Shown: positions 54,363-63,157, numbered from the stretch's first letter. The stretch is DNA of 64,000 nucleotides from Crocinitomix catalasitica ATCC 23190 (GCF_000621625.1 NZ_JHXV01000011.1:62001-126000), one strand, 5' to 3'. The notes: a model not told the origin generated them from the sequence alone. A program made the numbers and translations.

Positions 54363-54370
54363 CAAAGATA
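54363..54370 (-). promoter_or_regulatory. Candidate -7 element of the operon starting at 54281
   Basis: TATCTTTG on the minus strand matches TAnnTTTG, 81 bp upstream of the ATG. The -33 TTG is not seen at the usual spacing. Confidence 0.35.
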
Positions 54371-54483
54371 TGGGCATGATATGGCCTAGAAGTTCGGGTT
54401 TACAAACAGCTGTTCGGTTTTATAAATCCGAACTTAATTCGTATGATATAATGGATAAAGGGGGAGTGGGGTATTGGTTTGAA

Positions 54484-56259
54484 CTAGTTCTTTAAGAATT
54501 GCTTAGGTGTTTGACCAGTTTCTTTTTTAAAATAGGTATTAAAAACAGTTTTTGAGTTAAAACCACTGTCATAAGCCATTCCAATTAAAGTTAAATGGGC
54601 ATTATTTGGGTCTTTAGCCAGCTCTTTAAATTTCTGAATGCGGTAAGCATTAATAAATTCGTTGAAGCTTTTACCAATATGCTCATTGAGTAACCAAGAA
54701 AGTTGGTTGGGGTGAATACCTATTTGATCAGCTAGTATTCGAAGGGATAAACTTGGGTCTAAATAAGTTTCAGCTGTAGTTATGTGGTCTAATAACTTCA
54801 CTTTATACTCTTGCGTTGTCGATTCATCTAATAAAGCCTTTTTTTGTTTTTTTATGGACGAATTAATTGCTTTAGAGAAAATAATATCATGGTATTTTTT
54901 ATACCTTTTATCTGACCTGAGGGAGTCGGCAATAGGATCGGCATATCGCAACATAAGTAAAGTAGACTTCGATTGCATACTTTTTTCTACCCAATTAAAT
55001 GCGGTTTCAATATTCCCCATAAAAGCATGTATCATAAAAAGAAATGAATCCGCAGCGAATCCATCAGGAGATTGCGCCATCTCTTCTAGTTGACCCATAT
55101 ATCTCGAAATATTTTCTTGATCTTGTATTCCAGCATAACCCAGTGCTACTGCGCCAATTTTTTCGCCTTCAGGCACTTCAAAATCAATATGGTCAAAGTA
55201 AGAAATAACCTCTTCAAAGCGGCCTAGTTTTAATAAACATAAACATTTGATTGAATGTGATGGTATGTTTTTAGGATTCACTTCAAGGCATTCATTTAAT
55301 TGATTTAAAGACTTGGTAAAATCCGATGTCATATAATCAAAATAGGCACTAAAGAATAGGGTTTCTTGTGAAAGGGGGTCAATACCCAAAGCGATATCAA
55401 GATGTTCTTTCGCTTTCTCAATATCTCCCGACAATACATAGAGAAAGGACAGAAATTGTTGAGATTCGACATAGTTGGGTTTTAATTGTATCGACTTTTT
55501 AGCATGCGCTAATGCATCAGTATAATTCGAGTCCGTGAAAAAAGAACTATTCGTTTTTTGGTAATAAGCCTCAGGATTATTTGGATCAAGTTTTAAAGTC
55601 TTTTCCACCAACTCATTCGATTTTTCCCAAGCCTCCACAAATGACATCATTCCGGTCATGGCCATAAAGCTGTATACATCTGCCAACCCAATCAAAGAAT
55701 TCACATGATTGGGATCCAGCGCAATTCCTTTTAAATAGTAATCCTCAGCAATTTTTATATCCTCTGCACTCCATTTATTCTTATGGAATTTTGCCATCAA
55801 TGAATATTCGTAGGCGTTGATATTGTTGGTTTGTTTAAAAACCAAATGATCTTCCATTTCGAAATGACCGAAGTTCTCTCGAATCTTATCGGCTATTAAT
55901 AAACTTACTTCATCCTGAATTTCGAAAATATTCTCCAGTTTTCGATCCCATGTTTCTGACCAAAAGTGAAAATCATCTTCAGCTTGAATTAATTGAGCAG
56001 TAATTCGAATGATATCTCCAGATATTCGAGCACTTCCCTCAAGTATTATGCTAACACCTAAGGTGTCAGATATTTTAGAAATTGGAATGTCTTTGTTCTT
56101 AAAATAAAAGGATGAGGTTCTTGATGTCACTTTTAGAGATCCAATTTTTGCCAATGCATTGATGATCTCTTCAGTGATACCGTCACAGAAGTATTCATTT
56201 TCATCATTAGAACTCATGTTCTTGAATGGCAATACTGCTATGGATAAATCTGAAGTCAA
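54484..56259 (-). CDS. TolB/FlgO-like, TPR and AraC-HTH transcriptional regulator
   Basis: 591 aa from TTG 56259. No ATG exists upstream in frame, and the conserved LSIAVLPFKNMSSNDENEYF begins only six codons later, so TTG is likely. The N-terminal part (about 1-140; FCDGITEEIINALAKIGSLK, VTSRTSSFYFK) is the TolB/FlgO-like domain common in CadC-type regulators. TPR repeats (about 150-450; YYLKGIALDPNHVNSLIGLA) follow. The C-terminus is an AraC-type HTH (LIGMAYDSGFNSKTVFNTYF, ETGQTPKQFL). No signal peptide or membrane segment, so it acts in the cytoplasm. It lies upstream of the gene cluster 50152-54281, which it may control. Confidence 0.85.
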   Translation of the reverse strand: MTSDLSIAVLPFKNMSSNDENEYFCDGITEEIINALAKIGSLKVTSRTSSFYFKNKDIPISKISDTLGVSIILEGSARISGDIIRITAQLIQAEDDFHFWSETWDRKLENIFEIQDEVSLLIADKIRENFGHFEMEDHLVFKQTNNINAYEYSLMAKFHKNKWSAEDIKIAEDYYLKGIALDPNHVNSLIGLADVYSFMAMTGMMSFVEAWEKSNELVEKTLKLDPNNPEAYYQKTNSSFFTDSNYTDALAHAKKSIQLKPNYVESQQFLSFLYVLSGDIEKAKEHLDIALGIDPLSQETLFFSAYFDYMTSDFTKSLNQLNECLEVNPKNIPSHSIKCLCLLKLGRFEEVISYFDHIDFEVPEGEKIGAVALGYAGIQDQENISRYMGQLEEMAQSPDGFAADSFLFMIHAFMGNIETAFNWVEKSMQSKSTLLMLRYADPIADSLRSDKRYKKYHDIIFSKAINSSIKKQKKALLDESTTQEYKVKLLDHITTAETYLDPSLSLRILADQIGIHPNQLSWLLNEHIGKSFNEFINAYRIQKFKELAKDPNNAHLTLIGMAYDSGFNSKTVFNTYFKKETGQTPKQFLKN

Positions 56260-56275
56260 ACTTAAGGTTCTTAAG

Positions 56276-56283
56276 CAAAAATA
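56276..56283 (-). promoter_or_regulatory. Candidate -7 element for the TolB-like/AraC regulator
   Basis: TATTTTTG on the minus strand, 16 bp upstream of the TTG start. It gives an almost leaderless transcript and so supports the unusual TTG. A TTG at the -33 spacing is absent. Confidence 0.35.
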
Positions 56284-56437
56284 AAACTTAATCGTGAAAA
56301 TCTGTAGAAAACGTGGGAATACTTAGATATATTTTGGCAATGGAAACGAGGGATATTCTAAATAGCTACAACTTTCATAGTGTCAGCGAAATGTAAATCT
56401 ATCCCTTCATTAAGGGGGGTGACTTGTTGTAAAATTT

Positions 56438-58369
56438 CTAATTCAAAAACAAGGCTAAGCCCATACCAACAGAAAACAAATTATTGTACATGGTTTGATT
56501 TCTTCCAATTGACCGTTCAGCATAGAGGGTGAACTTCAAGTTTTCTATATAATAATCTATCCCAAAACGGAGTTCAAAATAACTTCTAGAAGTAATTGTA
56601 TTAAATAGGTAAGGTGAATAATCCGTATAATAGTCTTCTGTTTCCGCTTCATTGCGGTATTTATAATTGTAATAATCTACTTTCGTAAATACTCCCTTAT
56701 CCGTATCTTCTTCAGAAGTAACATGGCCTTTCCATTCGCTTGCTTCGCTATTTTTAGGATCATTTTTGCCATCTACTTGTCCTGTGTTGTAATCATGAAA
56801 ATCTTGCAATAATTCGCTGTCGTTAATTCCGCCCGATTCAGTAATGAATTTACCGTTAAACCATAAATTATAATTTATTCCTACATGAATTCCTAAGCGA
56901 CTAATATTGTTAATTTGCATTTGGGTATATGCATTGAGGCCCAAAGATAATTCGTGGAAATTCTCTTGATAAACTACCTTCTTTGTTTGAATGGTTGTTT
57001 CTTCATTGATCGTTTCTGCTATAGTTTCATATCCTCGAATACCATAGGTATGGTTTTGATAACCAGCGTTCAGATCTATTGAAAACAATTCATGTGGATT
57101 TACCCTTAGAAATGCACTTAATTTTGGAGACTTTACAATTGAATTGATATTTCCCCAATCCAAAAACACGGTTGTTACCAAATCCACAGTCTGCAATTCA
57201 TCATCTATTACACGTTGTTCATCATCTATTTTTTCAAGGTATAAATAATCTAATACATCCTTCGATTCGTCAAACAATATGCCCGCTAAATAATTATCTT
57301 CCTTCTGAATCAAACTATCACTATATTTTGAAATGTCATCCTTATCGTCCAATTCAAAATCATCAATTGCCGACCAACCAGAATTGTGCAAATTGGGAAA
57401 ATTAATTGCCACTCCAAATTGGAACAGTTTTGGTTTTTGTCGATATCTACCAATTACTAGAGGATCTAGGACATTCTTTTTATCCGGACTAATAGATTGA
57501 TTAAAGTTTTGGTTAAATAAAGTGTAATTTAAGCTTACGCCAGCAGACGCTATATTTTTGATGAGTTGCGATTTATTTGTATTTGTTTGCGTACTTTGAT
57601 AACCTCCATAGATATTATCGTTAAGCGCATTATGTTTACCAAAAACGGGATTGGGAAAAAATGAAAAATCTAGTCCAATCCTGATGTTTTGTTTTTCTAT
57701 ACCCAAGTTAAAAAATGGGGCAAAAAGCATAGCATTAAGTTTTGGCATTGCTTCCAGAATATGATGAGTATAGGCTACTTTTTTATTTTCGTATAAAAGC
57801 CCTTGATAAGATTCAAGCGTACTGCGTGTATAGAAATCAAATCCTGCACCATAATAAAAAGTAATAGCTCCCCTTTTATTTAAAGCAGAACCAAAGGAGA
57901 AGGTTAGTCTATTGTATTGAACTCTTTCAAAGCTTTCAAAGTCATACGATTTTTCTTTCAGTATATCTTCCCTATATGCGTCCTCGATATCATCTAAATC
58001 ACCTGCAGGGGGATTATCGTTCAATTTTTCTTGTACAGCTGTTTCAACAGCATAGTTAGTAGGTGTTGTCGAACCAGTAATACCTAATCGCCATGTTTCG
58101 TAACCATAATTTAATTGAATCCAATAATTTTTTTTTGCAGTATATCTGATGTAAATCGGAAAACTTAGACCATTTGTTAATTTTACACTGTTTTGATCAG
58201 TATGCATTACCAAGGTATCAGTATTGGTGGTGAGAATATAAAAGTTAAAAGCCTCATTATTTTCTACCCAATGATTGCTAGCTCTACCACCTACACCTAA
58301 GCTTAAGTTCTGTCCAATCGCTATACTGGACAAACAAACCAATACTGATAAGGTTAATCGTCTTACCAT
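56438..58369 (-). CDS. Outer-membrane beta-barrel-like protein, partner of the WD40-caspase
   Basis: 643 aa with a signal peptide (RRLTLSVLVCLSSIAIGQ). Alternating strands rich in Tyr/Phe with polar residues run through the length (YTAKKNYWIQLNYGYETWRL, LSAFLRVNPHELFSIDLNAG, YFELRFGIDYYIENLKFTLY), and the last residues SVGMGLALFLN resemble a barrel end. No known family recognised. Its ATG lies inside the end of the caspase gene (7-nt overlap, different frame), so the two are coupled. The simplest model is that the caspase-like protein and the barrel act together at the cell envelope, but this is inference. Confidence 0.75.
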   Translation of the reverse strand: MVRRLTLSVLVCLSSIAIGQNLSLGVGGRASNHWVENNEAFNFYILTTNTDTLVMHTDQNSVKLTNGLSFPIYIRYTAKKNYWIQLNYGYETWRLGITGSTTPTNYAVETAVQEKLNDNPPAGDLDDIEDAYREDILKEKSYDFESFERVQYNRLTFSFGSALNKRGAITFYYGAGFDFYTRSTLESYQGLLYENKKVAYTHHILEAMPKLNAMLFAPFFNLGIEKQNIRIGLDFSFFPNPVFGKHNALNDNIYGGYQSTQTNTNKSQLIKNIASAGVSLNYTLFNQNFNQSISPDKKNVLDPLVIGRYRQKPKLFQFGVAINFPNLHNSGWSAIDDFELDDKDDISKYSDSLIQKEDNYLAGILFDESKDVLDYLYLEKIDDEQRVIDDELQTVDLVTTVFLDWGNINSIVKSPKLSAFLRVNPHELFSIDLNAGYQNHTYGIRGYETIAETINEETTIQTKKVVYQENFHELSLGLNAYTQMQINNISRLGIHVGINYNLWFNGKFITESGGINDSELLQDFHDYNTGQVDGKNDPKNSEASEWKGHVTSEEDTDKGVFTKVDYYNYKYRNEAETEDYYTDYSPYLFNTITSRSYFELRFGIDYYIENLKFTLYAERSIGRNQTMYNNLFSVGMGLALFLN

Positions 58370-61290
58370 AAAACAAAATTATTTTTTATATTTTCTTTCC
58401 TCAATATAGGATTTTGATTGCCATCTGACAACGCAGAAACTGTCTCACGTAAATATACCTGTAATTCCATGACACGAATTTGTTTGTCGTCATTAAGGTC
58501 CGCTTCTGTTTTTAGTAGAGCGTTTTTAAGCACATAAGTAAACAGCCCGTTGCCCCATTTATCACCTTCCAAGGCGTATTCAATACCTGAGGAGGAAGAT
58601 AAAATATTGGTTCCCTTGCTCACCCTTAAGTCGGCAAATAATAATTTCGATAATTCAAAAATACCCATATCACCATATCCATCAATAGCCGCGGCTTGTG
58701 TACTTCTGAACTGTATTTCGTCCTGTCTTTCAATCCTATTTGTATCCACCTTAATACTGGTTTTGTCAATTTCTCCACTAAAGCAAGCATCAATCATCAT
58801 CAACTTATTTCGACACTCCATTTTTTCAAAAAGTTGTTCTAATTCATCAAATGGCAAACCTAAGTCATTCGGTGCATTAAAATCCATGTTATGGGTCGCC
58901 AAATAATAATTAAATTCCTCATCTAAAACGCCATGACCAGCATAATAAAATAAGATGACATCATTGATAGTAGCTTGATGTAAAAAATTAGCGATTGATG
59001 ATTTTTTGTCTAGCGTAAAATCAGCATTATACAACTCCATGCTAAAAACTCGGTCATAAGGTTTTCCTTTTGATAAGAGTGAGGCAATTTCTTGGGCATC
59101 CTTTTGCGCAAACTTGAGGTTAAAGTCGGGGTTCAAATATTCACTGACACCTATGGAGAGTATGTAAAGGTTAGGCTTATCAAAATTTTTCTCACAAGTT
59201 ATAATTTTCTTTTTTCGTAGGGAGCGTATACCCTTATCGTTGACACAATAAAACTCTATTTGATTAATTCCTGCACTTAAGATTAGATTTAATTCTGTTT
59301 TGTAATTGGAACGAGGATGTTTTAAAGTGAACTGTTTTTCAATACCATTAATCAAATAAGAGTAGGCAATTATATCACCATCTGCATCTCTCATTGAAAG
59401 CGAAAAATTAATGGAGTCTTTTTTAGTGCTATAATCTCCATTATAGTCCACTAGCATTTCTGGTAATTTATCTGAAACATTAAGTTCGTTCACTAAAACA
59501 CCTAATTTATCTAGCCTTTTTAAATAGGCTTTTTTATGATCTGAAATTTCTGTACTATCAAAAAAGTGTAAGTCTTCCATTACTTCATTGGGACGATTAT
59601 AATATAAATCGTACTGTTCGTAACCATAAAGTTTTCCATTATTTACAAAGCCAATATTCTCTAATATTTCCTTAGATGCAAAATAAAAATTATCCTTATT
59701 TAAATAGAAAAAGCTGTACTGACCGGCAAGATATAAAACAGCTACATATTCTCCCAATTTATCCCAAAATCGAATACTGCCATCCTGCGAAAAAGAAAGA
59801 ATAATTTCATAATTGGATAAATATCTTAAACCAGTAATTGGTGCACTATGCTTGGTAGGATATTTTAATTTGTTTTGATCGTTCATAAATGAGTACTCAT
59901 TTGAATCTAGCGAATACGATTCACCATGGAAATGGTACTTTGTATGTTGGTCATGATAATCTTCAAACACAAAAGCTTTTTGTTCCTTAAAATTTTTATT
60001 TACTAGTCCGTTTAACGCAGGATCTCTTATTTTTTGAGACAGTGTTATTTCATTCTTGCTTAAATTCCAAATACCCTTCATCTTTTCAGCCTTTTTTAAT
60101 AAACTTGACTTAATGTGATGTCGATTTGTTTTTAATACGGTAAAGTATACAGTTTCTACCTCCATACTGTCAATGGATAGAATGCTATAATTCTCCCCGT
60201 TTTGCTCTTGAATTTCATCTAATTTTATAGAATTACTTTTAAGTTGATTATTCGGAAAATTCATGTAACGAATTACCCCATCTGAGTATCCAATAATTAC
60301 CTCGTCATCAAAAACCTGAAGGTCTAAAATACTGGCGGCTCCTCCTTTTAAAATATTGTTGAGTTTATAATTTTCGGTGTCGTATAAATATATTACACCT
60401 TTAGTGTTTGCTAAGGCTAGCCATTTGCTGTCATCGCTATAGTTTAAAGCTGAAATAGCTATACCATTCATACCAATACTGGTACGGATTTTATTGGTTT
60501 TTACTTCTAACACATTGGTAAATCCAAAAGCAGTTCCTATGGCTATAGTGCCTTTCTTTGCAGCCATATCCGTCACATAATTCAAATCATCATTAAGGTT
60601 GAATATATGCTTCTTAGCGTTCGCGTGATTGTAATAAATTAAAGCCCCTTTTGTAGTTGCCATTAGCAATAAGTCGTCACTATAAATAGCTTTATGAATG
60701 TTACCCACAAAATAATGATGAAACAGAAGCGGTTCAATAATATTGATTGTGACCGCATAATTATCTTTCGGTCCTGTAACGACGACTTCATTATTCGATT
60801 TTCGATAATCTACACTATTAAACAAACCTTTTGATTTGTAATTTGTTGAAGTTAAACGATTGTTAAGTAGGTCGTAAAAATGAACATTTCGCCCAACCAC
60901 ACACAGTCTATGACTGTCAATTACTGCGAAAGCTTGAATAGAATCGGAATTGATGATTAACTGATTTATTGGACTCAAATTGGGTAGGGACCACATTTTT
61001 AAGTCGTTGTGTGTTCCTAGACTAATCAAAACCGAATCGTTCAAAAAGCCAATTTCCTTCAGTCCGTTTTTATGAGCCAAAACTTCAGTTCGTTGTAAAC
61101 CCAAATGAATGTCCCACACGACAATTTTTCCGTCATCGGCGCAACTAATTAAATGTTGATTATCGGGATGAAATAAGAGTTCTTTAACCTTTGAATAGTG
61201 TCCGGTTTGAAAATTAGGGGCAGATTGTTGACTTTGCAATAAACATGGCAAACAACTAAAAAAGAATATAAATAACCAGTGAAATCTCAT
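58363..61290 (-). CDS. Exported WD40-repeat caspase-like peptidase (orthocaspase)
   Basis: 975 aa. A Sec signal peptide (FHWLFIFFFSCLPCLLQSQ) is followed by WD40 repeats (about residues 28-550; HPDNQHLISCADDGKIVVWD, SDDSKWLALANTKGVIYLYD, EIILSFSQDGSIRFWDKLGE), a beta domain (about 600-700), and a C14 caspase-like peptidase domain (about 705-965). The dyad is visible: H786 in FYYAGHGVLDEEF and C836 in LMMIDACFSGEID. Most orthocaspases are cytoplasmic; this one is exported. The gene overlaps the barrel gene by 7 nt. Confidence 0.88.
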   Translation of the reverse strand: MRFHWLFIFFFSCLPCLLQSQQSAPNFQTGHYSKVKELLFHPDNQHLISCADDGKIVVWDIHLGLQRTEVLAHKNGLKEIGFLNDSVLISLGTHNDLKMWSLPNLSPINQLIINSDSIQAFAVIDSHRLCVVGRNVHFYDLLNNRLTSTNYKSKGLFNSVDYRKSNNEVVVTGPKDNYAVTINIIEPLLFHHYFVGNIHKAIYSDDLLLMATTKGALIYYNHANAKKHIFNLNDDLNYVTDMAAKKGTIAIGTAFGFTNVLEVKTNKIRTSIGMNGIAISALNYSDDSKWLALANTKGVIYLYDTENYKLNNILKGGAASILDLQVFDDEVIIGYSDGVIRYMNFPNNQLKSNSIKLDEIQEQNGENYSILSIDSMEVETVYFTVLKTNRHHIKSSLLKKAEKMKGIWNLSKNEITLSQKIRDPALNGLVNKNFKEQKAFVFEDYHDQHTKYHFHGESYSLDSNEYSFMNDQNKLKYPTKHSAPITGLRYLSNYEIILSFSQDGSIRFWDKLGEYVAVLYLAGQYSFFYLNKDNFYFASKEILENIGFVNNGKLYGYEQYDLYYNRPNEVMEDLHFFDSTEISDHKKAYLKRLDKLGVLVNELNVSDKLPEMLVDYNGDYSTKKDSINFSLSMRDADGDIIAYSYLINGIEKQFTLKHPRSNYKTELNLILSAGINQIEFYCVNDKGIRSLRKKKIITCEKNFDKPNLYILSIGVSEYLNPDFNLKFAQKDAQEIASLLSKGKPYDRVFSMELYNADFTLDKKSSIANFLHQATINDVILFYYAGHGVLDEEFNYYLATHNMDFNAPNDLGLPFDELEQLFEKMECRNKLMMIDACFSGEIDKTSIKVDTNRIERQDEIQFRSTQAAAIDGYGDMGIFELSKLLFADLRVSKGTNILSSSSGIEYALEGDKWGNGLFTYVLKNALLKTEADLNDDKQIRVMELQVYLRETVSALSDGNQNPILRKENIKNNFVLW

Positions 61291-61335
61291 TTAGGTTTAA
61301 GTTGCCCAATTATTAACATAAATACGAAGCTAATT

Positions 61336-61343
61336 CAAAAGTA
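61336..61343 (-). promoter_or_regulatory. Candidate -7 element for the WD40-caspase/barrel operon
   Basis: TACTTTTG on the minus strand, 45 bp upstream of the ATG at 61290. TTG is found 25 bp upstream, slightly beyond the usual 17-23 spacing. Confidence 0.35.
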
Positions 61344-61469
61344 CGCATAATTATTAAGGGGTATTTAACAAATGACTAGCGCTAAAGTGTAGGCTTAGTC
61401 TGGGAGATTTGTTAGGTTTTTTTGGGTGCGCATCGAGCTGACGCCGCATGCTCTATTGAAAGGACTAGT

Positions 61470-61512
61470 ACCGGGATTAACTTTCACTACCTCATTTCAT
61501 TCGGAAGTTCAA
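61470..61512 (+). repeat. 43-bp direct repeat, copy 1
   Basis: Starts ACCGGGATTAACTTTCACTA and ends in CGGAAGTTCAA. It is repeated with three mismatches at 61656-61698. The sequence just before it (GCGCATCGAGCTGACGCCGC...TGCTCTATT) is also similar to the sequence before copy 2, so the whole repeat unit is about 80 bp. Intergenic; no gene is seen between 61291 and 61844. Confidence 0.75.
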
Positions 61513-61655
61513 TTCTAGTACTTTTTGAGAGCCTGCAAGAAAATATTTAGGAGTAAAGTTTTGTTAATTCTTAAGTTCTGTCAGCTAAACTGCGAACTGG
61601 ATTTTTAATAGTGTTTCGCAACGAGCTGCTTCGTTGCTCTATTTTTCTAATTGAC

Positions 61656-61698
61656 ACCGGGATTAACTTTCACTTCCTCATTGCATTCGGATGTTCAA
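61656..61698 (+). repeat. 43-bp direct repeat, copy 2
   Basis: Partner of 61470-61512 at an offset of 186 bp. The two copies may belong to a dispersed intergenic repeat family. Confidence 0.75.
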
Positions 61699-61804
61699 GT
61701 TGATCCCTGATGGACTACCAGCAAAGCATAGAAACCAATCCTTCTTGCAGAAGGCTTTTGGTTTTTTTGTTGTTCTCAATCTGAAGCAAGCTTCGATTGA
61801 TGCC

Positions 61805-61836
61805 AACAAAAAAACCAAGCGATGCTCGCTTGGTTT
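61805..61836 (-). terminator. Terminator of tRNA-Ser
   Basis: On the minus strand AAACCAAGCGA and TCGCTTGGTTT form a perfect 11-bp stem with a 3-nt loop, followed by TTTTG. It lies 8 bp past the tRNA 3' end. Confidence 0.85.
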
Positions 61837-61844
61837 CCTTTTTG

Positions 61845-61929
61845 CGGAAAGAGGGGGATTCGAACCCCCGTTACGTTACCGTAAACACGCTTTCCAAGCG
61901 TGCGCGTTCAGCCACTCTGCCACCTTTCC
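61845..61929 (-). tRNA. tRNA-Ser (anticodon GGA)
   Basis: 85 nt on the minus strand. Acceptor GGAAAGG pairs with TCTTTCC, D arm GCAGAGTGGCTGAACGC, anticodon arm CACGCTTGGAAAGCGTG with GGA in the loop, a long variable arm and T arm GGGGGTTCGAATCCCCC. The discriminator is G and CCA is not encoded. The long variable arm and discriminator G fit a serine tRNA. Confidence 0.95.
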
Positions 61930-61942
61930 AATTCTAATTTGT

Positions 61943-61990
61943 ACGCTTTCCAAGCGTGCGTGTTTCTCGGCTCACCCGAGACCACCTCCC
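61943..61990 (-). pseudogene. 5'-half tRNA-Ser(GGA)-like fragment upstream of the intact gene
   Basis: On the minus strand GGGAGGTGG, a hairpin (TCTCGG-GTGAG-CCGAGA) and then an exact copy of the anticodon arm segment CGCACGCTTGGAAAGCGT of the neighbouring tRNA (18 nt). No 3' half follows: there is no T arm or acceptor match before the real tRNA begins 13 bp further on. It is therefore a truncated, probably non-functional copy. Confidence 0.6.
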
Positions 61991-62005
61991 GATCACTATC
62001 GATTA

Positions 62006-62035
62006 TTATAAATCAAGTGTAGTCGTGATTTATAA
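62006..62035. repeat. 10-bp inverted repeat near the tRNA
   Basis: TTATAAATCA and TGATTTATAA with a 10-nt loop lie between the tRNA-like fragment and the acyltransferase gene. Possible stem-loop; no T-tract follows on either strand. Confidence 0.6.
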
Positions 62036-62117
62036 CCGGAGTGCAAATTTAGACATTTTAATAGTTTAAATCATCGTTTTAATTTTTGTACACTATATTT
62101 ATTCGATCGAATCAAGT

Positions 62118-63134
62118 ATAAGTCATAAAAGAATTAGCGAATTAGACGCTTTTAGAGGAATAGCAGCGTTGATGGTTGTGTTTTTTCACGCTACAATGTT
62201 CCGTCCATTTTCTGAGTTTGGTTTTTTTCTAGGTCGAGCAGGAGTGGATTTTTTCTTTATGATTAGTGGTTTTGTTATTTTGTTGAGTGCTGAAAAAAAA
62301 GCATCCCCAAAGCGATTTGTTATTTCACGATTTATTAGGATCTATCCTATTTATTGGGTGATTGCAACTTTCACTTTTTTGTCCTATTTGATCCTCAATT
62401 ATTTTAATACCCCTGCTCCTTATGTCGAATTACCGTTCTATGATTATGTGGTGAATTTAACCATGATTCAGTATTTTTTTAATGTTCCAAATATTGATGG
62501 GTCTTATTGGACACTGATTATTGAATTACTGTTCTATGTGTTTATTTATATTTTACTACGATTAAAAGTATTGAAAAAAATTGTCTTAATTGGGGCTGTT
62601 TTTTGTGCAGTTTCGTTTGTTTTATTTTGGCTCATTTCAAACGAAATGATTCCAGATTTTACGAAATTGTTCCCTTTACTATATCATTTCCCATTATTCT
62701 ATGTTGGCTTATTGTTTTATAAAATATTCCTCAACAATAAACTGTATTTAAAATATTTGCCTCTGATATTACTTTGCCTGGCTTTGCAGGTTTATTTGCA
62801 CAATTATAGTAACGCGACATTGTTTATGTCGGTTGAATGGTACGCATTTATGCTTGCTATGGGGTTCGTTATTTTCACCCTTTTTGTATTTGGTAAAATG
62901 GGCTGGATAACGAATAAAGTCACGCTTTTTTTTGGTGACATTTCATATACCCTTTATTTGGTGCATCAACCTTTAACTTATGGTTTTCTAATTCCCCTTA
63001 TGGTGGATGAACTTGGTTTTAACTTTTGGGTGGTAACTTTATGCGTTTCAACACCAATAGCAATAGGTTTTGCAACCATTTTTACCTATAAAGTTGATAA
63101 TCCGTTAAGGAAGTATTTGCTCAAGAAAATGTAA
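62118..63134 (+). CDS. Acyltransferase family 3 (OafA/YrhL-like) membrane protein
   Basis: Family 3 acyltransferases acetylate or succinylate surface sugars. About 10 hydrophobic helices are present. The N-terminal RISELDAFRGIAALMVVFFH is the family signature (R-x(5)-E-L-D-x-x-R-G-I-A), with the catalytic-type His in FFHA; DISYTLYLVHQPLTYGFLI is the late signature. The signature is in frame but has no ATG, GTG or TTG before it back to the stop at 62067. I place the start at the ATA codon 62118 (SHKRISELD), perhaps a mutated ATG or a rare start. The TTG at 62169 and ATG at 62172 would delete the signature. Confidence 0.75.
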   Translation: MSHKRISELDAFRGIAALMVVFFHATMFRPFSEFGFFLGRAGVDFFFMISGFVILLSAEKKASPKRFVISRFIRIYPIYWVIATFTFLSYLILNYFNTPAPYVELPFYDYVVNLTMIQYFFNVPNIDGSYWTLIIELLFYVFIYILLRLKVLKKIVLIGAVFCAVSFVLFWLISNEMIPDFTKLFPLLYHFPLFYVGLLFYKIFLNNKLYLKYLPLILLCLALQVYLHNYSNATLFMSVEWYAFMLAMGFVIFTLFVFGKMGWITNKVTLFFGDISYTLYLVHQPLTYGFLIPLMVDELGFNFWVVTLCVSTPIAIGFATIFTYKVDNPLRKYLLKKM

Positions 63135-63157
63135 TCGTATTTTAAAAAGAGATAATC

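Noticed and set aside
54782-55093. Plus-strand frame of 103 codons
   Set aside because: Opposite the TPR part of the TolB-like/AraC regulator; no recognisable protein.
58550-58906. Plus-strand frame of 118 codons
   Set aside because: Shadow of the caspase-like domain, which contains the catalytic Cys on the other strand.
61691-62011. Plus-strand open frame of 106 codons containing AERGGFEPPLRYRKHAFQAC
   Set aside because: It is the antisense reading of tRNA-Ser; this phrase is a well-known artefact of spurious annotation over tRNA genes. The real feature is the tRNA on the minus strand.
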